A stretch of 64,000 bases of DNA from JBGYPP01 sp041838515 (lineage in GTDB: Bacteria > Bacillota > Clostridia > Lachnospirales > Lachnospiraceae), in assembly GCA_041838515.1 (NCBI GenBank), contig JBGYPP010000018.1, positions 27,882-91,881 of the forward strand, in the 5' to 3' direction. Position numbers and translations under genes: made by a program. Of this stretch, positions 46,838 to 55,200 are shown piece after piece (the first letter of the stretch is position 1; each line of letters begins with the position of its first letter). The notes below the pieces were generated by a model. That model worked only from the letters and a program-made list of their open reading frames with translations, was not told the origin of the DNA and ran no database searches.

Positions 46838-48043
46838 ATGCGGGTGTTGGCGGGGATCTTTTGGCTGGGGGTTTTGCCCCTGTGGCTAGGCTGCCCCTTG
46901 GCATGGTCGTGGAGGCGGCCTGAGAAAGGCGGCTGGGGTATCTTTCCTTTGGAGGGCTGGCTGTCGGGGCAGATCCTGCTCTGGGCTATATTCCAATGGC
47001 TGTCCCTGCCTTATATATGGCGGGGCAAGGCCTTTGGGGATTTGATACAAATATATAATGGTATTATTCTGCTGGCAGCCTTGGCTGCGCTTTGGCCCTG
47101 GAGCCATATCCGGTCTGCGGTTCTGAAGCGGTGGCGGCAGCGGCCCGGGCTCTGGCCAGGTGGCAGGCCGCAGCTTTGCCTGGCTTGGGATAGTCGGCTG
47201 CTTCTGCCTCTGGCCGTTTGCCTGCTCTTTGCCCTGCAAATATATATGTCCATTTTTTGGGTGTACCAGGACGGGGATGACGCCTTTTTCGTCGCCGTAT
47301 CCGCCATAGCCCAGGAGAGCAATACCATGTATGCCAAGCTGCCTTATACCGGAGGTACGGGCATACTGGACCTGCGGCACGGTCTGGCCCCCTTTCCCCT
47401 GTGGGTGGCCTGGGTGGCCAAGGTATTGGATGTGCCTGCGGCTTTGGCCGCCCACAGTGTGCTGGCGCCATTGGGCATAGCCGCCGCCTATGGCGTATAC
47501 GCCTTGCTGGCTGGGTGTCTTTTAGAGGGGGAGGAGGCCTGGAAACGCTGGCTGTTCCTGCTCCTGATCCAGTGTTTCGTCCTCTTTGGGGATGTATCCC
47601 CATATACGGTGGAAAATTTTTTGTTGGCCCGCAGCCGCCAGGGCAAGGCGGCTTTGGGCAGCCTGGTCATTCCCCTGGTATTTTTCGCGCTTTTGCAGTT
47701 GGGAGGGCTTTGGCGGCAGGGTAGTGGAAGCCTAAGAAGAGGGAAAAAGAATGCCGGGGCAACAGAGGGTGGGGCAATTCATGCAGGCGATGCCCGGGCT
47801 AGGGATGCGGAGGCATGGGAGGCTCTGGCCAAAGCCTGGGCCGGACTGTGGATATTCTTATTCTGTCTGGTGTCGGCGGCCTGTCTTTGTACCACGCTGG
47901 GGGCGTTTTTGGCCGCTGCGCTGGTGGGAGCCGGAGGGCTGCTGATCGCCCTTTGGACCAGGCGGTGGCTGCCTCTGCTGCCCCTGGCTCTGTGTTGCGC
48001 GCCGGCGGCGTTTTTTGGCTCTATTTATGTTTTTTTTGGTTAG
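46838..48043 (+). CDS. Polytopic membrane protein, possible N-terminal half of a split protein
   Basis: A 401-residue protein with about ten hydrophobic segments. The acidic loop WVYQDGDDAFFVAVSAIAQE followed by KLPYTGGTGILDLRHGLAPFPLWVAWVAKVL recalls a group of large clostridial membrane proteins (DUF6077-like, from memory and not checked). A charged insert of about 45 residues (GSLRRGKKNAGATEGG, ARARDAEAWEAL) interrupts the helices. The protein stops directly after a membrane helix (FFGSIYVFFG). The gene at 48492 begins with more helices of the same kind, so the two may be halves of one ancestral protein. Confidence 0.6.
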   Translation: MRVLAGIFWLGVLPLWLGCPLAWSWRRPEKGGWGIFPLEGWLSGQILLWAIFQWLSLPYIWRGKAFGDLIQIYNGIILLAALAALWPWSHIRSAVLKRWRQRPGLWPGGRPQLCLAWDSRLLLPLAVCLLFALQIYMSIFWVYQDGDDAFFVAVSAIAQESNTMYAKLPYTGGTGILDLRHGLAPFPLWVAWVAKVLDVPAALAAHSVLAPLGIAAAYGVYALLAGCLLEGEEAWKRWLFLLLIQCFVLFGDVSPYTVENFLLARSRQGKAALGSLVIPLVFFALLQLGGLWRQGSGSLRRGKKNAGATEGGAIHAGDARARDAEAWEALAKAWAGLWIFLFCLVSAACLCTTLGAFLAAALVGAGGLLIALWTRRWLPLLPLALCCAPAAFFGSIYVFFG

Positions 48044-48056
48044 GGGGAGGGAGTAT

Positions 48057-48491
48057 ATGCGCAGATACAGGCACAAGGCCATGTACTATGAAACGGATCA
48101 GATGGGCATTATTCATCATTCCAATTATATACGCTGGATGGAGGAGGCCAGGATGGACTATATGGATGCCATGGGCATACCCTACAAGGATATGGAAGCC
48201 CTGGGCATTATCAGTCCGGTGCTGGGCATAGAATGCCAGTACAAGGCCATGGTGTATTTTGGCGACACGGTGGAGATAGAAAGCCGTATTACCAAGTATA
48301 ACGGCCTGCGCATGGAGGTGGAGTATCATATGTACAGCCAGGGCAAATTGTGCTTTCGCGCCCTGAGCAGCCACTGCTTTCTGGACAGGCAGGGGCGGCC
48401 TCTCAGCGTAAAAAAAGCGGCTCCGGATATGCATGGCCGATTTCTGGAGGAGTGGGCGAAGCTGGAAGCTGGGCTGGAGGGGGAAGCCTAG
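48057..48491 (+). CDS. Acyl-CoA thioesterase, YbgC/FadM-like hotdog protein
   Basis: A 144-residue soluble hotdog enzyme. The active-site region YYETDQMGIIHHSNYIRWMEEARMDYM in parts is diagnostic of the 4-hydroxybenzoyl-CoA thioesterase/YbgC group (the catalytic Asp in TDQMGIIHHSNY). Also RITKYNGLRMEVEYHMY. ATG 48057 after GGGGGAGGGAGT. It would cleave acyl-CoA or acyl-ACP thioesters. It lies between two membrane-protein genes, 0-14 bases from each, which is an unusual place for such an enzyme; it may be an insertion or serve acylation of a surface glycan. Confidence 0.88.
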   Translation: MRRYRHKAMYYETDQMGIIHHSNYIRWMEEARMDYMDAMGIPYKDMEALGIISPVLGIECQYKAMVYFGDTVEIESRITKYNGLRMEVEYHMYSQGKLCFRALSSHCFLDRQGRPLSVKKAAPDMHGRFLEEWAKLEAGLEGEA

Positions 48492-49373
48492 ATGGAAGGA
48501 TGGATGGAAGCCTTTTGGGAGGCGTTGCGGCTCTTTGGCGCTTATATGGGCCGGGGATCATTGCTGCTCATCTTCCTCTGCGCCCAGCTGTATTTGTTTT
48601 TTGCCGAGAGGGACGGGCTGAGGCGTATTCTTTTTTTGTACCTGCCCTGGGGCTTGCTCGCGCTGTTTTTTCAGCCCTGGTTTGCCGGCATATTCTTTCG
48701 CCTGGCAGGGGAGGAGATTTATTACCGGCTGCTGTGGCTTATGCCCATGTCCATAGTCAGCGCCTATGCTCTGGTGGGCGCAGTGTCCCGAGTTGGGCGG
48801 CCGGTTCTAAAGGCCGATAGGGAGGACAGACTGCAAAAAGAACTGGAGTTCGAGAAAGAGGCCAGGTCTGTGCCTGATCTGGCCGCAAAACCGCCCGCCA
48901 TCCTGGCCTCTGTTTTGGCCTCCGTTCTGGCCATAGGCCTGGGTGGCAGTTGGATCTATGCCAATCCCCACTATGTGCTGGCGGAGAATGCTTATCACGT
49001 TCCTCAGGCTGTGGTGGACATATGCGATGCCATTCATGTGGAGGGTAGGGAGGTGATGGCAGCTTTTCCGCCGGAGATGCTGCAATTTGTCCGTCAATAC
49101 GATGCCGCTATCTGTATGCCCTATGGCCGTGAATCCCTGGTACCTACCTGGGGCCAGCCCAATGACCTGGGTTCCCTAATGGAGAGCCGGGAGGAGGTCA
49201 GCGCTGAGGAGATGGCAGGTCTGGCCAGAGAATATGCCTGCCATTACATTGTCGTGGGCGAAGAAAAAGCCATTGCCGGCCGTCTGGCTGACAATGGCTA
49301 TGGGGAATTTGCCCGCATGCACGGGTATATTATTTATAAGGACATCAATTTTTCTGTTGCTCTTGTGCCTTGA
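48492..49373 (+). CDS. Membrane protein with extracellular C-terminal domain, possible C-terminal half of a split protein
   Basis: A 293-residue protein. Three to four helices in the first 105 residues (GSLLLIFLCAQLYLFF, ILFLYLPWGLLALFF, LLWLMPMSIVSAYALVG), a charged cytoplasmic stretch (KADREDRLQKELEFEKEAR), another helix (ILASVLASVLAIGLGGSWIY), then a globular part with a Rossmann-like strand pattern (EYACHYIVVGEEKAI). YRLLWLMP recalls the C-terminal half of the same kind of protein as 46838-48043. Starts right at the stop of the thioesterase gene. Its 3' end overlaps the convergent SGNH-type gene by 29 bases. Confidence 0.6.
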   Translation: MEGWMEAFWEALRLFGAYMGRGSLLLIFLCAQLYLFFAERDGLRRILFLYLPWGLLALFFQPWFAGIFFRLAGEEIYYRLLWLMPMSIVSAYALVGAVSRVGRPVLKADREDRLQKELEFEKEARSVPDLAAKPPAILASVLASVLAIGLGGSWIYANPHYVLAENAYHVPQAVVDICDAIHVEGREVMAAFPPEMLQFVRQYDAAICMPYGRESLVPTWGQPNDLGSLMESREEVSAEEMAGLAREYACHYIVVGEEKAIAGRLADNGYGEFARMHGYIIYKDINFSVALVP

Positions 49374-50517
49374 TTTGGAAATAGTTGAGCGCATAATCAA
49401 AGCGCTCCGCCACCCTTTTGCGGCCGGCCACATTCAGGTGTATATGGTCCCGCAGGTACTTGGGCGCATCGTCCTCGTTGACCGTGCCGTAGAGATTGTC
49501 CACAAAGGTGACACCCTGGGTATAGGCGGATTCCATCTGCTTGATCACATAGGTGGAGAGCACATCCTGGCCATAGCGCTGTATGTCGCTGCTGACGAAT
49601 TTGCCCTGGGAATCCAGTCCATAAGCATAGGTGGGCGAGAGGACGATAATGCGTATATGGGGATAGGTACTGAGTATCAGTTCCAGGCCGGCCTCCATAT
49701 TGCCGGTGAATTGGGTGATGTCTGTCCGGTTCTGGTCGCTGTACATGGGGCGGCCGGCCAGATAATCCGAGCCGTCATACATCAGCGTGATCACATCTAC
49801 CTTGCTAAAATCCAGGGTGGACAGTGTATTGTAGGCCTGCCGGGCGTCCTGGGGCAGGGTGTCGCTCTGGCTGTCGAGCAGGTGCTGGTACACATGGGCA
49901 TTGTTTCGCAGGCAGAATACGGTGGTCAGCCAATAGAAGCTAAAGGCGTCCATGGGATGCTTCTCCAGATCCAGGATCTCCGATTGGGCGGAGAGCAGGC
50001 TGTCTGCCACCGACACATTATAAACGGTGGCCTTGCTCTTTGCGGCTATCAAATTGGCCAGCCCATCCGCGCTCTCCCTGTCGTCGGCAAAGGGGGCATT
50101 GCCAAAGGCCACGATCTGCAGCTCGCCGTCATCCGCCATGTTCAGCTGTTCCTGGTGGAATACCGGGGCAAAGTAATCCATGACCTCCGGGCCGTTGTTG
50201 GCTGGAACCTCGTCGGGATTGACCACGCGGCCGAAGCTGAAGAAGCGGTAGACCGCAAAGAGGATAAAGAGCAGGCACACGGCGGCCAGAGCCATATGCA
50301 GGCGGAAACGCCATGTGCTGTTGTCCAGAAATCCGGGCTTTTCCTCTGGGATTTCCAGAGCCTCATCCTCCTCCGTCAGGGCCTCCGCCTCCTGGGGTGA
50401 AGCATCCAGGTCTATCATATCCACATCCGGTATGTCCATATCCTGCAAATAGTGATAGGGCAGCTGGCCGGCGCCTTTTTGTTTTTTCCAAATCCTGTCC
50501 GTGATCTTTTTTTTCAT
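49345..50517 (-). CDS. Membrane-anchored SGNH/GDSL hydrolase-like protein
   Basis: A 390-residue protein with an acidic cytoplasmic N-terminus, one membrane helix at about residues 73-93 (LHMALAAVCLLFILFAVYRFF) and an extracellular domain. The domain has the SGNH layout: LQIVAFGNAPFADDRESADGLANLIA, VDVITLMYDGSDYLAGRP, IRIIVLSPTYAYG, and a C-terminal DHIHLNVAGRKRVAERF that matches the DxxH catalytic end. The first block has GNAPFADD rather than GDSL, so the nucleophile is unclear. A role in deacylating or acylating a surface glycan fits the neighbouring cluster; that is inference. Confidence 0.75.
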   Translation of the reverse strand: MKKKITDRIWKKQKGAGQLPYHYLQDMDIPDVDMIDLDASPQEAEALTEEDEALEIPEEKPGFLDNSTWRFRLHMALAAVCLLFILFAVYRFFSFGRVVNPDEVPANNGPEVMDYFAPVFHQEQLNMADDGELQIVAFGNAPFADDRESADGLANLIAAKSKATVYNVSVADSLLSAQSEILDLEKHPMDAFSFYWLTTVFCLRNNAHVYQHLLDSQSDTLPQDARQAYNTLSTLDFSKVDVITLMYDGSDYLAGRPMYSDQNRTDITQFTGNMEAGLELILSTYPHIRIIVLSPTYAYGLDSQGKFVSSDIQRYGQDVLSTYVIKQMESAYTQGVTFVDNLYGTVNEDDAPKYLRDHIHLNVAGRKRVAERFDYALNYFQIKAQEQQKN

Positions 50518-50560
50518 AAGATGGCTCTTGCTCCTCTTCTCTAAACTCCCCTTAACCAGA

Positions 50561-51697
50561 TTATTGTACCTCTATAGGCGGTGCTTGTATATGCGCATTC
50601 GCAGCCGCCTGCTCCCTCTGTGCCTCTTTTTTTGACACAAATTCCCGGACCAGCCTGTAGATGACGGCAAAGACGGGGGTGAGGAAGATCATGCCCGCCA
50701 GTCCAAAGAGGCTGCCGCCCACGGTGGCCGCTGCCAGCGTAAAGAGGCCGGGCAGACCCACGGAGTTGCCCACTACCTTGGGGTAGATAACATTGCCTTC
50801 CACCAATTGTACGGCCTGGAATACGGCTATGGACAAAAGGGCCTGCCAGGGGTTGATGGGAAATATAAATATGGCGCCCAGCAGGCAGGCGCTGAGGGAG
50901 CCTATATAGGGGATAAAGGAGAGTATGCCGGCCAAAACGGCAGTCATGGCCGCATAAGGCAGGCGGCAGAGGCTGTAGGCGGTAAAGATCATCAGGCTGA
51001 CTATGCAGGCTTCGGCTATCTGCCCCATAAGGAATTTATCATAGGTTTCCACGGAGAGGCGGCCTATATAATCCAGCCTATCCATAAGGCTGGGGGGGAG
51101 ATATAGGGCCAGCAGCCTCTTGCTTATGCGGCCCAGATATTCCTTGGAGGCCAACATGGACAGGGTAAAGGTGATGATCAAAAAACCATTGAAAAAGCCT
51201 GTGAACACATGTTTGATATTGCCAGTCAAATTGCCCAAAATGGCTGTGGTGGCTTTGGTGATGGTGCCGGAATTGGCCTGAATTTGTTCCATGGCCTTGG
51301 CCAGTATATCTGCGCCGGCGAGCTGGGAACCCTCAGCCCAGTCCAGGGCGGCGTAGAACAGCTTGTTCAATACCTGGCCCAACTGGCTGATGGTGGTGCT
51401 GAGGTTGGGCAGGATGATGGCCACGGTGGCGGCGCCTATCAGCAGCAGCAACAGCACTACCAGCAATATGGATATGGGCCGCAGCAGCCTGGATGGGCAG
51501 CGCCAGCGCCCCAAGAGGCCCTCGAATTTTTTCATAGGCACATTGAGAACAAAGGCCAGGGCTGCGCCCGTGGTCAAATTGGAAAATACCTGGAGGAAAT
51601 TCGATGTGGATGCCCATATGTCCTTGGCGTGCAGGGCCAGGGCCAGCACCAGGCCGGCAAAGCTGATGGTCCAAAAGATTTTGGGTATTTTTGGCAT
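50561..51697 (-). CDS. AI-2E-family transporter (PerM/YtvI-like)
   Basis: A 378-residue membrane protein with about eight helices and the family's C-terminal block: ILSFIPYIGSLSACLLGAIFIF, QLVEGNVIYPKVVGNSVGLPGLFTLAAATVGGSLFGLAGMIFLTPVFAVIYRLV in parts. The family exports small molecules or couples ion gradients; substrate is not predictable. AAGGAG lies 5 bases before the ATG. It sits 43 bases downstream of the SGNH gene's start, on the same strand, so the SGNH gene may be read from the same transcript. Confidence 0.9.
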   Translation of the reverse strand: MPKIPKIFWTISFAGLVLALALHAKDIWASTSNFLQVFSNLTTGAALAFVLNVPMKKFEGLLGRWRCPSRLLRPISILLVVLLLLLIGAATVAIILPNLSTTISQLGQVLNKLFYAALDWAEGSQLAGADILAKAMEQIQANSGTITKATTAILGNLTGNIKHVFTGFFNGFLIITFTLSMLASKEYLGRISKRLLALYLPPSLMDRLDYIGRLSVETYDKFLMGQIAEACIVSLMIFTAYSLCRLPYAAMTAVLAGILSFIPYIGSLSACLLGAIFIFPINPWQALLSIAVFQAVQLVEGNVIYPKVVGNSVGLPGLFTLAAATVGGSLFGLAGMIFLTPVFAVIYRLVREFVSKKEAQREQAAANAHIQAPPIEVQ

Positions 51698-51797
51698 GTG
51701 TACTCCTTGTTATGGAATCCGGGTATGGGAGGCCTGGCGGCTGCTGCCCGCACAAACGCCTGAGGCCCTCCTTCCCGGCCATGCTCCAGCCTGGGAG

Positions 51798-51843
51798 ATG
51801 GGAAATTTTTCCCATGAGAAGTGCGCCTCTGGCTAGCAGTATA
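51798..51843 (-). promoter_or_regulatory. Candidate promoter and operator of the AI-2E-family gene
   Basis: On the minus strand TATACT (51838-51843) forms a -10 box with a weak -35. About 25 bases downstream, ATGGGAAA-TT-TTTCCCAT (51798-51815) is an inverted repeat that could be an operator. Low certainty. Confidence 0.35.
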
Positions 51844-51914
51844 CCAAAGCAGGGGTGAAAAGTATAGCGCCGCCGCCAAAAGGGAGGTGAAGGAGGTAGA
51901 GCTTTAGCCTAGGC

Positions 51915-52742
51915 TCATGACTGGACGGAGCGGCGGTATTGTATGGGCGTAAGGCCGGTATATTTTTTGAAGCTTTGGCTGAAATAATTGGCTGAGGAGA
52001 AGCCCATGGCCTGGGCCAGCGTGGATATGCTGTAATCCGTTTGCTCCAGCATATTTTTGGCTTTGAGTATGCGCTGCTCGGTCAGATAGCGCATGGGGGC
52101 CACGCCGTAGCTTTCTTTGAAGATATGCGCCAGGTAAAATTTGTTCAGATGGACGGCCCTGGCCAGATCCTCCAGGCGGATGTCCTCCTCCAGATGGGCA
52201 TCTATGTAATTCTTCACATAGCTGCACTCCCGGGGGATGTTCTCGTCCTCCAGGTTGACATAATTGGTGTGGCTGAGCGCTTCCAGCTTGCACAGCAGAG
52301 CCTGCAGCAATTTTTGGCAGACAAAGGAGGAGGTGTCGGAGCGGGACTTGGCCTCTTCCAGCATGAGATTGAGCAGCGCCTCTATATTTTCTCCGCCAGC
52401 CCTGGGGATGTGTATCACGCTGCGGGGCAGAGAGGAGGAGCTTTTAAAGACCACATTGCGCACGCCCAGCACCAGATATTTGAGGGGGCTTAGGGAGGAG
52501 CTTTTCTCCGTGTGGATGACATGGGGATTGATGATAAAGAGTGAGTGCTTTTGTATGGGCAGTTCCCCCTCGGCTGTGCAGAATAAGCCCTGGCCGTCCA
52601 CCACATAGAAGATCTCGGAGAAGCTGTGGGAGTGCATAGTGCTCAGCCAGTCCTGCTCATAGGCCGTGGCCGTGATATAGAGCAGACGCTCCTGGGCATC
52701 CGGCGTTTCCTTGGCTTGAATGGAGTATTGCCTATAGGCCAT
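51915..52742 (-). CDS. AraC-family regulator of the GH112 operon
   Basis: A 275-residue AraC-type activator. Cupin-like N-terminal sensor (WLSTMHSHSFSEIFYVVDGQGLF, LFIINPHVIHTEKS) and a C-terminal double HTH (IRLEDLARAVHLNKFYLAHIFKESYGVAPMRYL, LAQAMGFSSANYFSQSFKKYTGLTPIQYR in parts). ATG 52742 has GGAAAGGAAAAAAG upstream and is preferred over the in-frame ATG 15 codons earlier. Divergent from the GH112 gene with 247 bases between, so it probably controls that operon. Confidence 0.9.
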   Translation of the reverse strand: MAYRQYSIQAKETPDAQERLLYITATAYEQDWLSTMHSHSFSEIFYVVDGQGLFCTAEGELPIQKHSLFIINPHVIHTEKSSSLSPLKYLVLGVRNVVFKSSSSLPRSVIHIPRAGGENIEALLNLMLEEAKSRSDTSSFVCQKLLQALLCKLEALSHTNYVNLEDENIPRECSYVKNYIDAHLEEDIRLEDLARAVHLNKFYLAHIFKESYGVAPMRYLTEQRILKAKNMLEQTDYSISTLAQAMGFSSANYFSQSFKKYTGLTPIQYRRSVQS

Positions 52743-52846
52743 CTTTTTTCCTTTCCCAGCCCTTGTTTTGGCGGGCTGCAACGGCAAAGCGTACAGATAA
52801 GGGCTTTTTTTCGGAAATTTTCTTAGACAAGATGGTGGAAAAACCT

Positions 52847-52875
52847 TTGTTAAGCAGAGAAAAATATATCATAAT
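52847..52875 (+). promoter_or_regulatory. Candidate promoter of the GH112 operon
   Basis: TTGTTA, 17 bases, CATAAT, about 115 bases before the GH112 start. The spacer between is AT-rich and may hold activator sites. Confidence 0.5.
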
Positions 52876-52989
52876 TACCAATAAAAAGCAAGATATATAA
52901 CTTTTCGAGCAAAATAATGGCTTGTGGCGGGAGTGGATAGTTTATAAAATGGGGCAAAGGGCAGGCGGGCTGCCTGCTGGAGGCTGGAG

Positions 52990-55200
52990 ATGAGCGTGGA
53001 TGTATTAAAGGAAAAAACAGATAAGAATTTTGGACGGGTGACACTGCCCACGGATGCGGATGTGGTGGAGGAAACCCTGACGGTGATGCAGAGGCTGGGA
53101 GCGGACGCGCTGCGGGACTGCGACGGAACGGACTTTCCTCCGGAGCTGGCGGACAGCGGCGCCAAGATTTATGCCACGTATTACACCACCCGCAAGGACA
53201 ATGCCTGGGCCAAGGCCAATCCGGATGAGATACAGCAGATGTATATTATGACGGATTTTTATACGGCGGAGGGGGGGGAGCTGCGCATACCCCTGATGCG
53301 GGGCATCTATCCGGAGATGCTGCAGGTCAACGACAGGGATGACATAGGCCGCTGGTGGGAGGTGATGGACAGAACCCTGGGCCAGCCTCTGGACAAGAGC
53401 CGCTGGCGTTATGACAGAGGCAGCCAGGAGGTGGTCATAGAGGCCCCGGAGGATTTTCATGCCTACACGGTCAGCTTTTTGGCGTATATCATATGGGATC
53501 CGGTGCATATGTACAATGCCGTGACCAATGGCTGGGAGAATTTTGAGAAGCAGATTACCTTTGATGTCCGCCAGCCCAAGACTCGGGCGTATTCTATGGA
53601 CAGGCTGCGGAGGTTTTTGGAGGAGCATCCCCATGTGGATGTCATCCGCTTTACCACCTTTTTCCACCAATTTACACTGGTGTTTGACGAACTGGCCAGG
53701 GAGAAGTATGTGGACTGGTACGGCTACAGCGCCAGCGTCAGCCCTTATATACTGGAGCAATTTGAGAGGGAGGTGGGATACGCCTTCCGCCCCGAGTTTA
53801 TCATAGACCAGGGGTATATGAACAACAACTACCGCATACCCTCCAAGGAATTTAAGGATTTCCAGGCCTTTCAGAGGCGGGAGGTGGCGGCGCTGGCCAA
53901 GGAGATGGTGGACATAGTCCATTCCTATGGCCGGGAAGCCATGATGTTCTTGGGGGATCACTGGATAGGTATGGAGCCCTTTATGGAGGAGTTCGCCACC
54001 ATAGGCCTGGATGCCGTGGTGGGCAGCGTGGGCAACGGGCAGACGCTGAGGCTGATCAGCGATATCTCCGGCGTGTCCTACACCGAGGGCCGTTTCCTGC
54101 CCTACTTCTTCCCGGATGTGTTCCATGAGGGGGGAGATCCGGTGGCCGAGGCCAGAACCAACTGGATCACGGCCCGCAGGGCCATACTGCGCAGCCCCAT
54201 AGACCGCATAGGCTATGGCGGCTACCTAAAATTGGCCATGCAATTCCCGGAATTTTTGGATTATATCACAGGGGTTTGCCAGGAGTTTCGGCAGTTGTAT
54301 GCCTATGCCCGGGGGACTACGGCGCATTGCCTGCAAAGAGTGGCCGTGCTCAACGCCTTGGGCAGGCAAAGGGCCTGGGGCAGCCATATGGTGCATCACG
54401 CCATCTACCACAAGAAGAATTACTCTTATGCCGGGGTGATAGAGGCCCTGAGCGGCGCGCCCTTTGATGTGCGCTTTATCAGTTTTGACGATATATTGGA
54501 GGATGCATCCATATTGGATGACATAGATGTCATTATCAACGTGGGGGATGCCTATACGGCCTACTCCGGCGGTGAGTATTGGAAAGACCAGCGGATACTG
54601 ACAGCCATACACTCTTTTGTCCACAGGGGCGGCGGCTTTATAGGCATAGGCCAGCCCGGCGCCTGTCAGCACCAGGGCCGCTTCTTCCAGCTGGAGGCCA
54701 TACTGGGCGTGGAATATGAGTCCGGGTTCACATTGAACAAGGACAAGTACAACTGGGAATGTCACGACCATTTCCTGCTGGAGGATGTGGAGGGGGAGAT
54801 AGACTTCGGCGAGGGCCAAAAGGGCATTTATGCCACCCAGGGCAAGATACTGGCGCTGAGGGATAAGGAGGTACAGCTGGCCGTCAAGGAATTTGGCTCC
54901 GGCAGGGGCGTGTATATCTCCGGCCTGCCCTACAGCTTTGCCAATGCCAGACTGCTGCATAGGGCCGTATTCTGGGCCGCCTCCAGAGAGGCGGAGCTGC
55001 ACAGGTGGTTTAGCAGCAACTGCAATGTGGACGTGCATGCCTATGTGGCAAATAACAAGTTTTGTGTGGTTAACAATACCTATGAGGCACAGGACACGGT
55101 GGTATACAAGGGGGATGGAAGCCATTTCTCCCTGCGCCTGGAGCCCAATGAAATCATATGGTATAGCATAGACAACTTTCACAAAGGAGGAAGGACATGA
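52990..55200 (+). CDS. GH112 galactosyl phosphorylase (galacto-N-biose or galactosyl-L-rhamnose type)
   Basis: A 736-residue cytoplasmic inverting phosphorylase of family GH112. Family blocks: NFGRVTLPTDADVVEET, MYIMTDFYTAEGG, IPLMRGIYPEMLQVND, VIRFTTFFHQFTLVFDE, FLGDHWIGMEPFMEEF and HRGGGFIGIGQPGACQHQGRFFQLEAILGVE in parts. The family splits beta-galactosides with phosphate, giving galactose-1-phosphate plus GlcNAc, GalNAc or L-rhamnose. The rhamnose form is known from Clostridium phytofermentans. The rhamnose locus elsewhere in the window makes that form attractive, but specificity cannot be settled by eye. GGAGG precedes the ATG; the stop overlaps the next start. Confidence 0.92.
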   Translation: MSVDVLKEKTDKNFGRVTLPTDADVVEETLTVMQRLGADALRDCDGTDFPPELADSGAKIYATYYTTRKDNAWAKANPDEIQQMYIMTDFYTAEGGELRIPLMRGIYPEMLQVNDRDDIGRWWEVMDRTLGQPLDKSRWRYDRGSQEVVIEAPEDFHAYTVSFLAYIIWDPVHMYNAVTNGWENFEKQITFDVRQPKTRAYSMDRLRRFLEEHPHVDVIRFTTFFHQFTLVFDELAREKYVDWYGYSASVSPYILEQFEREVGYAFRPEFIIDQGYMNNNYRIPSKEFKDFQAFQRREVAALAKEMVDIVHSYGREAMMFLGDHWIGMEPFMEEFATIGLDAVVGSVGNGQTLRLISDISGVSYTEGRFLPYFFPDVFHEGGDPVAEARTNWITARRAILRSPIDRIGYGGYLKLAMQFPEFLDYITGVCQEFRQLYAYARGTTAHCLQRVAVLNALGRQRAWGSHMVHHAIYHKKNYSYAGVIEALSGAPFDVRFISFDDILEDASILDDIDVIINVGDAYTAYSGGEYWKDQRILTAIHSFVHRGGGFIGIGQPGACQHQGRFFQLEAILGVEYESGFTLNKDKYNWECHDHFLLEDVEGEIDFGEGQKGIYATQGKILALRDKEVQLAVKEFGSGRGVYISGLPYSFANARLLHRAVFWAASREAELHRWFSSNCNVDVHAYVANNKFCVVNNTYEAQDTVVYKGDGSHFSLRLEPNEIIWYSIDNFHKGGRT

